Source: Blautia massiliensis (ex Durand et al. 2017)
GTDB taxonomy: Bacteria; Bacillota; Clostridia; Lachnospirales; Lachnospiraceae
Length of the DNA stretch: 64,000 nt
NCBI RefSeq assembly: GCF_001487165.1
Contig: NZ_LN913006.1
Location: 3,338,045 to 3,402,044 of the forward strand
Reading direction: 5' to 3'
Numbering within the stretch: position 1 is the first letter of the stretch; each line of letters starts with the position of its first letter. This document shows, in pieces, positions 17,618-27,189 of this stretch. The notes under the pieces were generated by a model. It worked only from the letters and a program-made list of their open reading frames with translations. It made no database searches and was not told the origin of the DNA. The translations under genes and the position numbers were made by a program.

Positions 17618-17670
17618 CTCTCTGTCTGGCCGGAATATATAAAATTCTGGTATCGGGCAGAGCGTTTTTT
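17618..17670 (+). terminator. Probable terminator after the AraC gene
   Basis: CTCTGTC (17620 on) pairs with GGCAGAG (ending 17662), followed by CGTTTTTT. The rest of the gap to 17898 is AT-rich; a TATGAT at 17772-17777 without a good -35 box may be the activator-dependent -10 of the GH4 gene. Confidence 0.6.
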
Positions 17671-17898
17671 ATGTCATAAGAAATGTTATAGAAAATTACT
17701 TCCAGGTATCTCATGCAACAAAACAACAATTATTAACATCAAAGTACATATTTTAAACAAGTTTCCGGTAGTATGATAAGATCACAAAGAAAACGAAGCG
17801 GGACTGCACCGCAAAAATAGCAGAAAATCAGGAATTTCAAAGAAAAATACAAGAATTCCGGATAAGAGACCCAACAAAGGAAACAGGAGGAAACGAAC

Positions 17899-19224
17899 AT
17901 GATCAAAATTACATTCATGGGAGCAGGAAGCACGGTTTTCGCAAGAAATGTACTTGGCGATTGTATGTGCACACCGGCACTTCGCGAGAGCGAGATCGCA
18001 CTTTATGATATTGACGAGAAGAGACTGGAGGATTCCAGAATTATCTTAAGTGCCATCAACCACAACGTAAACGAGGACCGCGCAGTGATCAAAACTTATC
18101 TCGGTGCCGAGAACCGTAAAGATGCACTTCGAGATGCAGATTTCGTAGTCAACGCCATTCAGGTAGGCGGCTATGAGCCATGCACAGTTACAGACTTTGA
18201 GATCCCGAAGAAATACGGCATTAAACAGACTATCGCAGATACCTTGGGAATCGGCGGAATCATGCGTGCACTTCGTACCATTCCGGTCCTGGAAGAGTTT
18301 GCCCGGGATATGGAAGAAGTCTGCCCGAACACTCTGTTCCTGAACTACTCCAACCCTATGGCAATGCTTACCGGCTATATGCAGCGTTTTACAAAGATCC
18401 GTACCGTAGGCCTCTGTCACAGCGTTCAGGTCTGCTCCCAGAAGCTTCTTGAGGGAATGGGAATGGAAGACAAGATTGAGGGACGTACAGAGCTGATCGC
18501 AGGTATCAACCACATGGCATGGCTCCTTGAGATCCACGACAAAGACGGAAATGATCTGTATCCGGAGATCCGCAGAATTGCCGAGGAGAAGAATACCTCC
18601 GGTGAGAAGCATGAGGACATGGTGCGTTATGAGTATATCCGTCATCTTGGATACTATTGTACAGAGTCCAGTGAGCACAATGCAGAGTATAATCCGTTCT
18701 TCATTAAATCCAAATATCCGGAGATGATCGAGGAGTTCAATATTCCGCTTGACGAATATCCGAGAAGATGTATCAAACAGATCGAGGGCTGGGAAAAAGA
18801 GCGCGAGGATATCCTCAAGGATGGTAAGATTGGTCATGAGAGAAGTAAAGAGTATGCTTCCTACATCATGGAGGCTGTTGTTACAAACACACCGTACAAG
18901 ATCGGTGGAAATGTTCTTAACAACGGTTACATCGATAACCTTCCGTCAGATGCCTGCGTAGAGGTTCCATGCTATATCGACGGAACCGGTGTACATCCGG
19001 TAAAAGTGGGCAAGCTTCCTACACAGCTGGCAGCTATGAATTTATCCAATGTCAGCCCGCAGCTCCTTGCTATTGAGGCAGCAGTGACCAAAGACCGCCA
19101 GAAAATCTATCAGGCAGCCATGATGGACCCGCACACAGGTGCAGAGCTGAACATCAAAGACATCCAGGCAATGTGTGATGAGCTGATCGAGGCACATGGG
19201 GATTATATGAAGATGTACCGCTAA
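17899..19224 (+). CDS. melA: Alpha-galactosidase, GH4 (MelA-like, NAD/Mn-dependent)
   Basis: A 441-residue GH4 enzyme. The N-terminal Rossmann fold starts KITFMGAGSTVFARN (NAD binding). Further GH4 features are NYSNPMAM, the metal-ligand cysteine in GLCHSVQ, and GINHMAW. The CHSV form is typical of alpha-galactosidases and related non-phospho enzymes rather than 6-phospho-glucosidases. GH4 uses a redox-assisted elimination mechanism with NAD and Mn. Together with the GH36 enzyme this gives the cluster two unrelated alpha-galactosidases. CAGGAGG precedes the ATG and a strong terminator follows. Confidence 0.9.
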   Translation: MIKITFMGAGSTVFARNVLGDCMCTPALRESEIALYDIDEKRLEDSRIILSAINHNVNEDRAVIKTYLGAENRKDALRDADFVVNAIQVGGYEPCTVTDFEIPKKYGIKQTIADTLGIGGIMRALRTIPVLEEFARDMEEVCPNTLFLNYSNPMAMLTGYMQRFTKIRTVGLCHSVQVCSQKLLEGMGMEDKIEGRTELIAGINHMAWLLEIHDKDGNDLYPEIRRIAEEKNTSGEKHEDMVRYEYIRHLGYYCTESSEHNAEYNPFFIKSKYPEMIEEFNIPLDEYPRRCIKQIEGWEKEREDILKDGKIGHERSKEYASYIMEAVVTNTPYKIGGNVLNNGYIDNLPSDACVEVPCYIDGTGVHPVKVGKLPTQLAAMNLSNVSPQLLAIEAAVTKDRQKIYQAAMMDPHTGAELNIKDIQAMCDELIEAHGDYMKMYR

Positions 19225-19282
19225 GGCAGGAAATGATCGGAAGGCAGCAAAAACTTTGAAATAAATATGCAAGGCGGCATAT

Positions 19283-19328
19283 AAAGGCCGGAACACCAGA
19301 ATGGGGAGGGTGTTCCGGCCTTTCTTTA
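19283..19328 (+). terminator. Intrinsic terminator after GH4
   Basis: A 15-bp stem (19283-19297 with 19309-19323) is followed by CTTTA. Confidence 0.88.
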
Positions 19329-19352
19329 TATGGAACTTTTGATAAATAATAA

Positions 19353-19922
19353 AAACAACAGATCGCTGTCCAGGTCATGGAAGAACTGGAACGTCAGGGC
19401 AAAAAGATCCCGGAAGATGTTGCGGTAACCGGCTATGATAATTCACTATATGCAAGACAGGGACAGGGCATTACCACTATCACCTATCCCCAGGAAAACT
19501 GGGAGATCAATGCTTATCCGGTTAATGAGATCGCAGAATATGTTCAGGATGTAAGCCAAGGAGATATTGATGTTCTGGTAGAAGAATATTATAATAAATA
19601 CGATATGATTCTGGATGGACGTGACCCTGAGGAATTTAAGGAGCATGTAGCAGTCCAGGCAGGGATCGAGATCGGTTTTGAGCGCTTCCTCGAGGAGAAA
19701 AAATATCAGGCTATCGTAACACACTTTGGTGATCTGGGCTCCCTGGAACAGCTTCCGGGACTTGCGATCCAGCGACTGATGGAAAAAGGCTATGGCTTCG
19801 GTGGCGAGGGTGACTGGAAAACAGCAGCTATGGGTATTGAAGCGGTTTATATTGATGGCGATACAACGATCCGGAATCTGCAGAATGAGCTGAGATGGAA
19901 CAGCATGTATTTCAGCAAATAA
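19353..19922 (+). pseudogene. Chimeric remnant: LacI C-terminal piece fused to an L-arabinose isomerase piece
   Basis: The frame opens directly after a TAA with no ribosome site. The first residues (QQIAVQVMEELERQGKKIP, EDVAVTGYDN) match the C-terminal part of a LacI-family sugar-binding domain. From about QENWEINAYPVNEIAEYV on, the sequence switches to the middle of L-arabinose isomerase (GIEIGFERFLEEKKY, LEQLPGLAIQRLMEKGYGF, GEGDWKTAAM). The conserved catalytic Glu in the AraA TFEDL motif is Gly here (HFGDL). The last 28 residues are unrelated to AraA and not recognised. N- and C-terminal parts of both proteins are missing, so this is decayed DNA left by deletions, not a working gene. Confidence 0.8.
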
Positions 19923-19940
19923 TATGGGAGGTTTTTTACA

Positions 19941-21545
19941 ATGGGAGTAAATGAGGCAAAAACAGCAATTCTTGAGAATCGCACGGCTCTTGGTATTGAG
20001 TTTGGTTCCACAAGGATCAAGGCAGTTCTGGTGGACGATAAGAACCAGCCCATCGCATCCGGAGCCTATGAATGGGAGAATCAGTATGTGGATGGTATCT
20101 GGACATACAGCCTGGAGGAGATCTGGAAAGGTCTCCAGGGCAGTTACCAGGATATGGCAGAAGATGTTCAGAAAAAATATGGAGTGGAGCTTACAAGCGT
20201 AGGTGCGTTTGGTGTCAGTGCCATGATGCATGGCTATATGCCGTTTAATAAAGAGGGAGAGCTGATGGTTCCGTTCCGTACCTGGAGAAACAACATCACA
20301 GGAGAAGCCTCTGAGAAGCTGGCAGAGCTTTTCCATTACAATATCCCTCAGAGATGGAGCATCGCACACCTGTATCAGGCGATCCTTAACGGTGAGGAGC
20401 ATGTAAAAGATATCGATTATATCACCACTCTGGAAGCCTATGTGCATTGGAAACTCACCGGAAAAAGAGTTCTTGGTATCGGTGATGCGGCAGGTATGTT
20501 CCCAATCGACAGTGAAACGAAGGACTATAACGAGGAGATGGTTCAGAAGTTCGATGAACTGGTTGCACCTTATGGTTTCCCATGGAAGCTTCGCGATATT
20601 ATGCCGAAAGCTCTGGTGGCAGGTCAGGATGCAGGAGTTCTTACTGAGGAAGGCGCAAAGCTTCTGGATGTAAGTGGAAAGCTGAAAGCTGGAATCCCGA
20701 TGTGTCCGCCTGAGGGAGACGCAGGAACCGGTATGGTTGCCACAAACAGTGTCCGCCGGCGTACCGGAAATGTTTCCGCAGGAACTTCCGTATTTGCCAT
20801 GATCGTCTTGGAGAAGGCACTTTCCAAACCGTATAAAGAAATCGACATGGTTACCACTCCGGCAGGAGACCCGGTTGCCATGGCACATTCCAACAACTGT
20901 ACTTCGGATCTGAACGCATGGGTAAATGTGTTTAAGGAATTTGCAGAAGCTATGGGCATGGAAGTAGATATGAACAAACTGTTCGGAACTCTTTATAACA
21001 AAGCCATGGAAGGCGACCCGGACTGTGGCGGACTTCTTTCCTACTGCTATTTCTCCGGCGAGCATATGACCGGCTTTGAAGAGGGACGTCCACTGTTTGT
21101 ACGTTCTCCGGAGAGCAAATTTACACTGGCAAACTTTATGCGAAATAATCTTTACACCTGCCTCGGCGCCATGCGTGTAGGTCTGGATATCCTTCTGAAT
21201 CAGGAGCATGTAAAAATTGATAAGCTTCTGGGCCACGGCGGCCTCTTTAAGACAAAGGGGGTCGGCCAGCAGATTCTTGCAGATGCGGTAGATGCACCGG
21301 TATCTGTAATGTCCACAGCAGGAGAAGGCGGAGCCTGGGGAATCGCACTTCTGGCTTCCTATCTGATTAACAGGAGAGAAGGCGAAGACCTTGCAGATTT
21401 CCTGGATGAAGATGTCTTCAAAGGAAACGAAGGCAGCACACTGGCGCCGGAAGCAGAAGGCGTGAAAGGATTCAACGCATTTATGGACCGGTATATGAAA
21501 GGTCTTGGCATTGAGAGAGCAGCAGTGGAATCCGAAATTTGGTAA
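19941..21545 (+). CDS. FGGY-family carbohydrate kinase (ribulokinase-like)
   Basis: A 534-residue sugar kinase with two FGGY ATPase domains: [15 protein letters not shown] (phosphate-1 loop), a central [14 protein letters not shown], and [19 protein letters not shown] with [15 protein letters not shown] in the C-terminal half. Its length and the araA remnant directly upstream suggest L-ribulokinase or a related pentulose kinase, a moderate inference. GGGAGG lies before the ATG. With AraA broken and no AraD in the window, the kinase is either supplied with substrate by enzymes encoded elsewhere or is a survivor of a decaying arabinose operon. Confidence 0.85.
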   Translation: MGVNEAKTAILENRTALGIEFGSTRIKAVLVDDKNQPIASGAYEWENQYVDGIWTYSLEEIWKGLQGSYQDMAEDVQKKYGVELTSVGAFGVSAMMHGYMPFNKEGELMVPFRTWRNNITGEASEKLAELFHYNIPQRWSIAHLYQAILNGEEHVKDIDYITTLEAYVHWKLTGKRVLGIGDAAGMFPIDSETKDYNEEMVQKFDELVAPYGFPWKLRDIMPKALVAGQDAGVLTEEGAKLLDVSGKLKAGIPMCPPEGDAGTGMVATNSVRRRTGNVSAGTSVFAMIVLEKALSKPYKEIDMVTTPAGDPVAMAHSNNCTSDLNAWVNVFKEFAEAMGMEVDMNKLFGTLYNKAMEGDPDCGGLLSYCYFSGEHMTGFEEGRPLFVRSPESKFTLANFMRNNLYTCLGAMRVGLDILLNQEHVKIDKLLGHGGLFKTKGVGQQILADAVDAPVSVMSTAGEGGAWGIALLASYLINRREGEDLADFLDEDVFKGNEGSTLAPEAEGVKGFNAFMDRYMKGLGIERAAVESEIW

Positions 21546-21645
21546 AATGCAGGATGTACGGAAATGAGAATACCTGTTTTCGGATACGAGGAAAAACAGA
21601 TGGAAATCTGTCGGATTTCTGCTCTGAGTCCAGAGAGGAAAATGA

Positions 21646-22005
21646 ATGAACGAGAGTAACCACGAAAAGAAATCAACATCCGGCCAGATGGTTCATGTCG
21701 TGATCGATCGTCCGATGAATACCTACCATCCGGAACACAAAGATCTTTTTTACCCGGTAAATTACGGCTATATTGAAGGAATCATCGCTCCGGACGGAGA
21801 GGAACAGGACGTCTATGTTTTGTGTATCGATCACCCGGTAAAAGAATTTACAGGAAAAGTGATTGCCATCATCCATCGTCTCAATGATGTGGAAGACAAA
21901 TGGGTGGCAGTGCCGGAAGATATGACTATGACAGCACAGGAGATCATGGAACAGGTTCAGTTTCAGGAGCAGTATTTTGAGACAGAGATAGAGATGCTGG
22001 AATAA
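21646..22005 (+). CDS. Small inorganic-pyrophosphatase-like protein
   Basis: This 119-residue protein carries the class I pyrophosphatase segments DRPMNTYHPEH, YPVNYGYIEG, APDGEEQDVYVL and NDVEDKWVAVP. It is shorter than the usual 160-220 residues and corresponds to the compact form seen in some Firmicutes. Metal-binding acidic residues (DGEEQD and NDVED) are kept, so activity is possible. The second of two overlapping ATGs (21646) fits the frame, with AGAGG upstream. It is followed by a good terminator. Confidence 0.8.
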   Translation: MNESNHEKKSTSGQMVHVVIDRPMNTYHPEHKDLFYPVNYGYIEGIIAPDGEEQDVYVLCIDHPVKEFTGKVIAIIHRLNDVEDKWVAVPEDMTMTAQEIMEQVQFQEQYFETEIEMLE

Positions 22006-22016
22006 CAAAAATATAA

Positions 22017-22060
22017 AACAGGAGCAGACATGGTACGCCATGTGACTGCTCCTGTTTTTG
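22017..22060 (+). terminator. Intrinsic terminator after the pyrophosphatase gene
   Basis: AACAGGAGCAG (22017-22027) pairs with CTGCTCCTGTT (22046-22056), followed by TTT. An inner ACATGG/CCATGT pair extends the stem. Confidence 0.9.
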
Positions 22061-22214
22061 TACAGGATCCATATATTATATATTTCTGTTATCTGCGATG
22101 CAGATAAACTGGATGACAGAGGATGCAAGGGAGCACCGGACTGGATTCTGTGAAAACAGGAATCTATGAAGATTTGTGGATTGATTTTTCTGCTATGAAA
22201 ATGAATGGATCTTA

Positions 22215-22243
22215 TTGAAAATATTTCTTCATAATGTTATCAT
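22215..22243 (+). promoter_or_regulatory. Promoter of the MBL-fold hydrolase gene
   Basis: TTGAAA (22215-22220), 17-nt spacer, TATCAT (22238-22243) preceded by TGT. It leaves a leader of about 150 nt in which no clear structure is seen. Confidence 0.6.
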
Positions 22244-22399
22244 TGGACACGAAAAACACAGAAAAAATAAGAAAACAAAAAATTAAACGGTTGTATATGT
22301 GTCTGTAATATGACCAGAGACAGCCGGTCAGAGTGTCAGAGAGCAGAATGGTGGGTGGTTGAATGTTTGATGACCAGGGCTATACAGGAGGAGAACAGA

Positions 22400-23200
22400 A
22401 TGAAATTAACCATGCTTGGAACAGGTAACGCACTGGTAACAGAGTGCTACAATACATGTTTTGTGCTCAGCGATGAGTACGGCCATTTTCTGGTTGACGG
22501 AGGCGGCGGAAATACGGTGCTTTCCCAGCTGAAGAAGGCTGGCGTTGATCTGATGGATGTTCATGAGATCTTTGTTACACATAAGCACGTAGACCATATC
22601 ATGGGGATCGTGTGGGTGATCCGCATCATTTGCCAGAACATGAAAAAAGGCACTTATCAGGGCGAGGCAAACATCTATGCTCATGATGAAGTGATCGGAC
22701 TTCTCAAAGACATGGCATTTAAGCTTCTGAATAAGAAGGAGACACAGTACATCGGTGACAGACTTCATCTGATCGAGGTAAAAGACGGCGAGGAAAAAAC
22801 AATTCTTAATAAGAAAGTGACCTTCTTTGATATCGGTTCCACCAAAGCGAAACAGTTCGGTTTCCAGATGATCTATGACGGTGGTAAGGTACTTACCTGC
22901 TGCGGAGACGAGCCATACAATGAATGTGAAGAGAAATACGCAAAAGGCAGCGACTGGATGTTCCACGAAGCATTCTGCTTGTATGGACAGCGTGATATCT
23001 TCAATCCCTATGAGAAGCATCACTCCACAGTTAAGGATGCCAGTGAGCTGGCTGAGAACCTTGGAGTTAAGAATCTTGTCCTGTATCACACAGAGGATAA
23101 GAACATTAAAAAACGTAAAGAGCTTTACGGAGCAGAAGGCAGAGAGTATTATCACGGAAAGTTGTTTGTTCCGGATGATCTTGATGTGATCGAAATGTAA
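22400..23200 (+). CDS. MBL-fold metallo-hydrolase (RNase Z-like)
   Basis: A 266-residue metallo-beta-lactamase-fold protein opening MKLTMLGTGNALVTECYNTC. It has the variant metal motif THKHVDHIMG (the family norm is HxHxDH; here the spacing is kept as HKHVDH), a CCGDEP segment and a late H in LVLYHTED. This arrangement is found in RNase Z/arylsulfatase-like hydrolases; the exact substrate is unknown. ATG 22400 is chosen because AGGAGGAG precedes it; an upstream extension of 30 residues lacks family similarity. Confidence 0.85.
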   Translation: MKLTMLGTGNALVTECYNTCFVLSDEYGHFLVDGGGGNTVLSQLKKAGVDLMDVHEIFVTHKHVDHIMGIVWVIRIICQNMKKGTYQGEANIYAHDEVIGLLKDMAFKLLNKKETQYIGDRLHLIEVKDGEEKTILNKKVTFFDIGSTKAKQFGFQMIYDGGKVLTCCGDEPYNECEEKYAKGSDWMFHEAFCLYGQRDIFNPYEKHHSTVKDASELAENLGVKNLVLYHTEDKNIKKRKELYGAEGREYYHGKLFVPDDLDVIEM

Positions 23201-23213
23201 TAACTGTAAAAAG

Positions 23214-23255
23214 AAAGACTGGAAGTATGGCATATGCTGTATTTCCGGTCTTATT
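23214..23255 (+). terminator. Intrinsic terminator after the MBL-fold gene
   Basis: AAGACTGGAA pairs with TTTCCGGTCTT, and an inner GTAT/GTAT-type pairing surrounds a GCATATGC core. TATTAT follows. Confidence 0.7.
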
Positions 23256-23317
23256 ATATTTGGAAACAGAGAGGATACTAATAAATTTCATAGTACATCT
23301 GTCAGGTAGAAAAATAC

Positions 23318-23346
23318 TTGTATGGCAAAAAGGTATCGTTTACAAT
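23318..23346 (+). promoter_or_regulatory. Promoter of larE
   Basis: TTGTAT (23318-23323), 17-nt spacer, TACAAT (23341-23346). Confidence 0.55.
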
Positions 23347-23457
23347 AAAGAATACACACATAGCATTGCAAGAGCATGTCAATAAGAACAGATCTGAAAA
23401 TTACAGATTCGGATCCGGCAAAAATAAGATTTTACAAATTACGAGGTGACAGAACAT

Positions 23458-24285
23458 ATGCCAGCAACAGATAACATCACACTTGAAAAAAAATACAGAA
23501 AACTCCAGGAAATCCTCCGTTCCCTTGGAAGTGTAGCCGTAGCTTTTTCCGGTGGAGTGGACTCCACATTTTTGCTGAAAGCTGCACAGGAAACACTTGG
23601 TGACAAAGCTATGGCCATTACCGCATGTCCATGCTCCTTCACCGACAGAGAACTGAAAGAAACGCAAGATTTCTGCCAGGAAAATCACATTTGCCAGGAG
23701 ATATGCAAGATCAACGAATTTGACATCCCGGGGTTCCGTCAGAATCCGCCGGACCGCTGCTATATCTGCAAAAAAGCCATCTTTACCAGACTTTGGGAAG
23801 TTGCAAAGGCGCGCCATATGAACATGATCGTGGAAGGTTCCAACATGGATGATCTGGGCGACTACCGTCCGGGAAAAAGGGCTATCCAGGAGCTTGGGGT
23901 CCGCAGTCCGCTCCAGGAAGCAGGCCTCTATAAAGAAGAGATCCGGGAGCTGTCAAAAGACATGAATCTTCCGACCTGGAACAAGCCATCCTTCGCCTGT
24001 CTTGCTTCCAGATTTGTATACGGTGAGACCATTACCGAGGAGAAGCTTCACATGGTAGATCAGGCCGAGCAGTTTCTGATGGATCTGGGATTCCATCAGT
24101 TCCGTGTTCGCATCCACGGTACCATGGCAAGGATCGAGGTTCCAGAAGAAGAGATCCTGAAAATTGCAGATAATGAAACAAGAACAAAGATCACAGAGAA
24201 ATTCCGCACATTGGGATTTTCTTACGTGACTCTGGATCTTCAGGGCTTCCGTTCCGGAAGTATGAATGAAACACTGGGAAAATAA
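23458..24285 (+). CDS. larE: LarE: ATP-dependent sacrificial sulfur transferase
   Basis: A 275-residue PP-loop enzyme. AFSGGVDSTFLLKAA is the pyrophosphatase loop; NPPDRCYICKK and FACLASR carry conserved cysteines. LarE donates sulfur to pyridinium dicarboxylate during synthesis of the nickel-pincer cofactor of lactate racemase and related enzymes. ATG 23458 is preferred because GAGGTG sits upstream at a normal distance; the GTG at 23446 overlaps that site. No larA, larB or larC lies in the window, so its partners must be encoded elsewhere or it serves another sulfur transfer. Confidence 0.9.
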   Translation: MPATDNITLEKKYRKLQEILRSLGSVAVAFSGGVDSTFLLKAAQETLGDKAMAITACPCSFTDRELKETQDFCQENHICQEICKINEFDIPGFRQNPPDRCYICKKAIFTRLWEVAKARHMNMIVEGSNMDDLGDYRPGKRAIQELGVRSPLQEAGLYKEEIRELSKDMNLPTWNKPSFACLASRFVYGETITEEKLHMVDQAEQFLMDLGFHQFRVRIHGTMARIEVPEEEILKIADNETRTKITEKFRTLGFSYVTLDLQGFRSGSMNETLGK

Positions 24286-24302
24286 GTATCAGAAAATAAA
24301 AT

Positions 24303-24344
24303 AATCCCCCGGAAATACCGCGCGAGAAGTATTTCCGGGGGATT
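24303..24344. terminator. Bidirectional terminator between larE and ohyA
   Basis: A 16-bp perfect stem (24303-24318 with 24329-24344) joins two convergent genes. Confidence 0.88.
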
Positions 24345-24430
24345 GCTACAAGAATAGAACCGGAGGCTCCGTTACTGTGTTCAAATCTTAATTTTCGGAT
24401 TGAGAATATCTGTCTGGCAGGTTGTATATC

Positions 24431-26395
24431 TTACATATAATCCTTCAGCACATCATGATCCCGCAGTACCTTCTCAACCACAGTACCCTTCACAACATTA
24501 AGAAGTGGTTTCTTCAGTGCATTCAGCGGCCCTGGCAGCTGGATCTCCAGCGGGGATTTTCCGTCCATCAGCTTCACACTGCTGTCCAGAAGCTCACGGA
24601 TATCGTAAACGCTTCCCCATACTTCCGGAACCCCACGGTCTACACCGAAAAGTCCGTATACAGCCTCCATTGCAGTACGTACGGAATATTCTGTTGTGAA
24701 TACGGTATCACGAGGAGTTTCTGCAAACTGTCCCAGGAATGCAAAGTTTACACAGCCATCCGGGATAACATCCGGGCGGTCACCTTTGGTACGCGGCATG
24801 AAGAAGGCGGTGATGTACGGCATCATGGTCGGAACGCAGACAGCGCTGTTTTCTGCCATATCGTCGATCTGATCTACCGGAACACCCAGGTGGTACAGCC
24901 ACTCGGCGGTAATTTCCTTACCGGTACAATCCTTCATCGGCTTCTTGATATAATCACCGGGAACATCTGTGAACAATCCGTAAACCCATACACAGACCTT
25001 CTTCGGATCCTGTTCCCTGAACTGTCCCTGACGGTTGATGGTCCAGCTTAAGAGCCATTTGGAATCCTGGCAGCTTACGATACCACCGGTAACAACCTTG
25101 CCGGTACGTGGGTCACGCTGGCAGATATTGGTGATATAAGGGATAATACGGTCATCTAAAGTGGTGACAGTAGCGGATTCCCAGTTTGTTCTGGAAATGT
25201 CTGAGCAGAACTTTTCCGGATGTCCGAAGGAAGGATCCTGAGCTGCGATATTTTTCCACAGGGACCAAACGCCACTGGTACGGACCTCTGCATCACCGTT
25301 TGGTGCATGGTTCTGGTCGCCGTAGATCGTGCCCTCTGTACAGCTTCCGTTAGTGACGAAAACATAATCATTTTCTGTAAGAAGGATGCCCTGCTCCACA
25401 TCTTTTACCTTGCACTCGATAGCAGTGGCGATCTTTTTGCCATCTTTAAAATTAAAGATCACGTTTGTGACCTCAGTATTAAACTGGAAGTCAACACCTG
25501 CATCCTCCAGATATTTTTTCATGGGAAGAATCAGGGATTCGTACTGGTTGTACTTGGTGAATTTCAGGGCGCTGAAATCCGGAAGACCTGCAATGTGGTG
25601 GATAAAACGCTGGAAGTAAAGCTTCATCTCCAGAGCACTGTGCCAGTTTTCAAATGCGAACATGGTCCTCCAGTACAGCCAGAAGGTGGAATCAAACACT
25701 TCATCATCAAATACATCTTCGATGGTTTTATCGTAAAGATCCTCATCCTTTGTCATAAACAGCTTCATGATCTCCATGCAGCCCTTCTGGCTCAGGTTAA
25801 ATTTTCCGTCGGTATGGGCATCCTGTCCACGGTTGACGGTTGCACGGCAGAGAGAATAGTTCGGGTCGTGTTTGTTCAGCCAGTAGAACTCGTCCAGAAC
25901 AGAAACACCCGGTTTTTCAAGAGAAGGAATACTGCGGAAAAGATCCCACAGGCACTCGAAATGGTTTTCCATCTCACGACCGCCACGCATGATATAGCCT
26001 CTGGACGGATCAAAGATTCCATCGCAGGCACCGCCGGCAATATCCATGGCTTCCAGGATGTGGATATGATCACCTGGCATCTGTGCGTCTCTTACCAGGA
26101 AGCATGCAGCAGCCAGGGAAGCAAGACCGCTTCCTACAATGTAGGCATGCTTGTCGTCCACACCTTCCGGTTTTTCCGGACGGGCAAAGGCTTCGTAGTT
26201 ACCGTTGGAATAATAAATCCCTTTGCTGTTTTTGTCATGCTTTCCACGCTCGGTGTTGCGGTAGTTTGCAGTAGTTTCTTTCACATGGAGGTTTTCCTCT
26301 TCGTTGATCTCTCTTGTTTTTTTCATCAGCATGGCTGCGCCGGCTCCGGCTGCCGCAAGTGCTGCAAGTCCCATGAATCCTTTTTTATCTGACAT
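24431..26395 (-). CDS. ohyA: Oleate hydratase (MCRA family)
   Basis: A 654-residue FAD protein that hydrates the cis-9 double bond of unsaturated fatty acids (oleate to 10-hydroxystearate), a known detoxification activity of gut Firmicutes. Seen: FAD Rossmann segment AYIVGSGLASLAAACFLVRDA (here split as AYIVGSGLASLAAACF and LVRDA), DIAGGACDGIF, MRGGREMENHFECLWDLF, and DRPDVIPDGCVNFAFLGQ near the end, all typical of the family. An extra N-terminal hydrophobic stretch (GLAALAAAGAGAAMLMKK, about 7-24) may anchor it to the membrane. A TetR gene lies upstream on the same strand. Confidence 0.95.
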   Translation of the reverse strand: MSDKKGFMGLAALAAAGAGAAMLMKKTREINEEENLHVKETTANYRNTERGKHDKNSKGIYYSNGNYEAFARPEKPEGVDDKHAYIVGSGLASLAAACFLVRDAQMPGDHIHILEAMDIAGGACDGIFDPSRGYIMRGGREMENHFECLWDLFRSIPSLEKPGVSVLDEFYWLNKHDPNYSLCRATVNRGQDAHTDGKFNLSQKGCMEIMKLFMTKDEDLYDKTIEDVFDDEVFDSTFWLYWRTMFAFENWHSALEMKLYFQRFIHHIAGLPDFSALKFTKYNQYESLILPMKKYLEDAGVDFQFNTEVTNVIFNFKDGKKIATAIECKVKDVEQGILLTENDYVFVTNGSCTEGTIYGDQNHAPNGDAEVRTSGVWSLWKNIAAQDPSFGHPEKFCSDISRTNWESATVTTLDDRIIPYITNICQRDPRTGKVVTGGIVSCQDSKWLLSWTINRQGQFREQDPKKVCVWVYGLFTDVPGDYIKKPMKDCTGKEITAEWLYHLGVPVDQIDDMAENSAVCVPTMMPYITAFFMPRTKGDRPDVIPDGCVNFAFLGQFAETPRDTVFTTEYSVRTAMEAVYGLFGVDRGVPEVWGSVYDIRELLDSSVKLMDGKSPLEIQLPGPLNALKKPLLNVVKGTVVEKVLRDHDVLKDYM

Positions 26396-26489
26396 ATGAC
26401 ATCCACCTTTCGTAAATGAGATACCTGTTTGTATCGGATTAACTGTTCTTTGTTGCTGTTGAGGCTATGATAGCCCATCCGGAAAAAAG

Positions 26490-26519
26490 ATTCTATTTAC
26501 AAAATACCGAAAGTGTTCA
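26490..26519 (-). promoter_or_regulatory. Weak candidate promoter for ohyA
   Basis: Minus strand TGAACA (26514-26519), 18-nt spacer, TAGAAT (26490-26495), in the 157-nt gap after the TetR gene. The -35 box is poor. Confidence 0.35.
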
Positions 26520-26552
26520 GTTTTTTATCATTATGTCTGTTTTGATAAGTTT

Positions 26553-27137
26553 TTATTCTGTATGCATTTCTGCTGTTTTGTTTCTGGCGGCAAAATTGCG
26601 GATGGCGTTGTCGATGCTTCCATACAGTGCGGTTGCGGTATCATCTGCGATTTCGCGATAATCTTCGCGCATGCCGTTTTTGATCCAGTCCAGCATGATC
26701 CCTACAAAGCTGTATTTATACAGATCTGCGATAAAAATTTTCTGTTCATCCGTGATGGGGATATCTTTTGATTTTTCTGTTACCACGCCCATAAGAAGAT
26801 CGCAGGTAAGCTGGAACAGATAATTTTCGATCTGTTCCCGCCCCACGCAGCGGTATACATTTAAGATAAACGGCTTGTTTTCCATCACGGCATCAAAGAT
26901 CTGCAGAAGCCCTTCATGCCATGTGGAAGAGGTTTTTTTGCCCTGAAGGGCAATTCTGGCATCTTCCAGACAGCACCACTCCACAAGATCATAGATATCT
27001 TTGAAATGATAGTAAAAAGTCATGCGGCTGATCCCGCAGTCCGTAGTCAGGTCGTTGATGGTGATCTTATCTAAAGGCTTCTTAAGAAGCAGATGTTTCA
27101 GGGATTCTTCCAGGGCAAGCTTGGTTGCGTTTGTCAT
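26553..27137 (-). CDS. TetR-family regulator
   Basis: A 194-residue repressor with an N-terminal TetR helix-turn-helix (ITINDLTTDCGISRMTFYYHFKDIYDLVEW, read as ITINDLTTDCGISRM and TFYYHFKD, residues 24-55) and a C-terminal ligand domain of the type common in Firmicutes TetR proteins. It lies directly upstream of oleate hydratase on the same strand, so a fatty-acid-responsive repressor of ohyA is the natural guess. GGAGG precedes the ATG on the minus strand. Confidence 0.88.
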   Translation of the reverse strand: MTNATKLALEESLKHLLLKKPLDKITINDLTTDCGISRMTFYYHFKDIYDLVEWCCLEDARIALQGKKTSSTWHEGLLQIFDAVMENKPFILNVYRCVGREQIENYLFQLTCDLLMGVVTEKSKDIPITDEQKIFIADLYKYSFVGIMLDWIKNGMREDYREIADDTATALYGSIDNAIRNFAARNKTAEMHTE

Positions 27138-27189
27138 GTCTTGCGGCCTCCTTTGGCAAGGTTATAGTTATTAATATAACATGAAAGTG

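Noticed and set aside
19446..21236. 596-codon minus-strand frame over the araA remnant and FGGY kinase
   Set aside because: Antisense shadow of the kinase; no ribosome site and no recognisable domain.
24431..26395. Long plus-strand frame (390 codons) opposite the oleate hydratase gene
   Set aside because: It is antisense to a strongly supported gene, has no ribosome site, and its Cys/His/Phe-rich translation is typical of a shadow frame.
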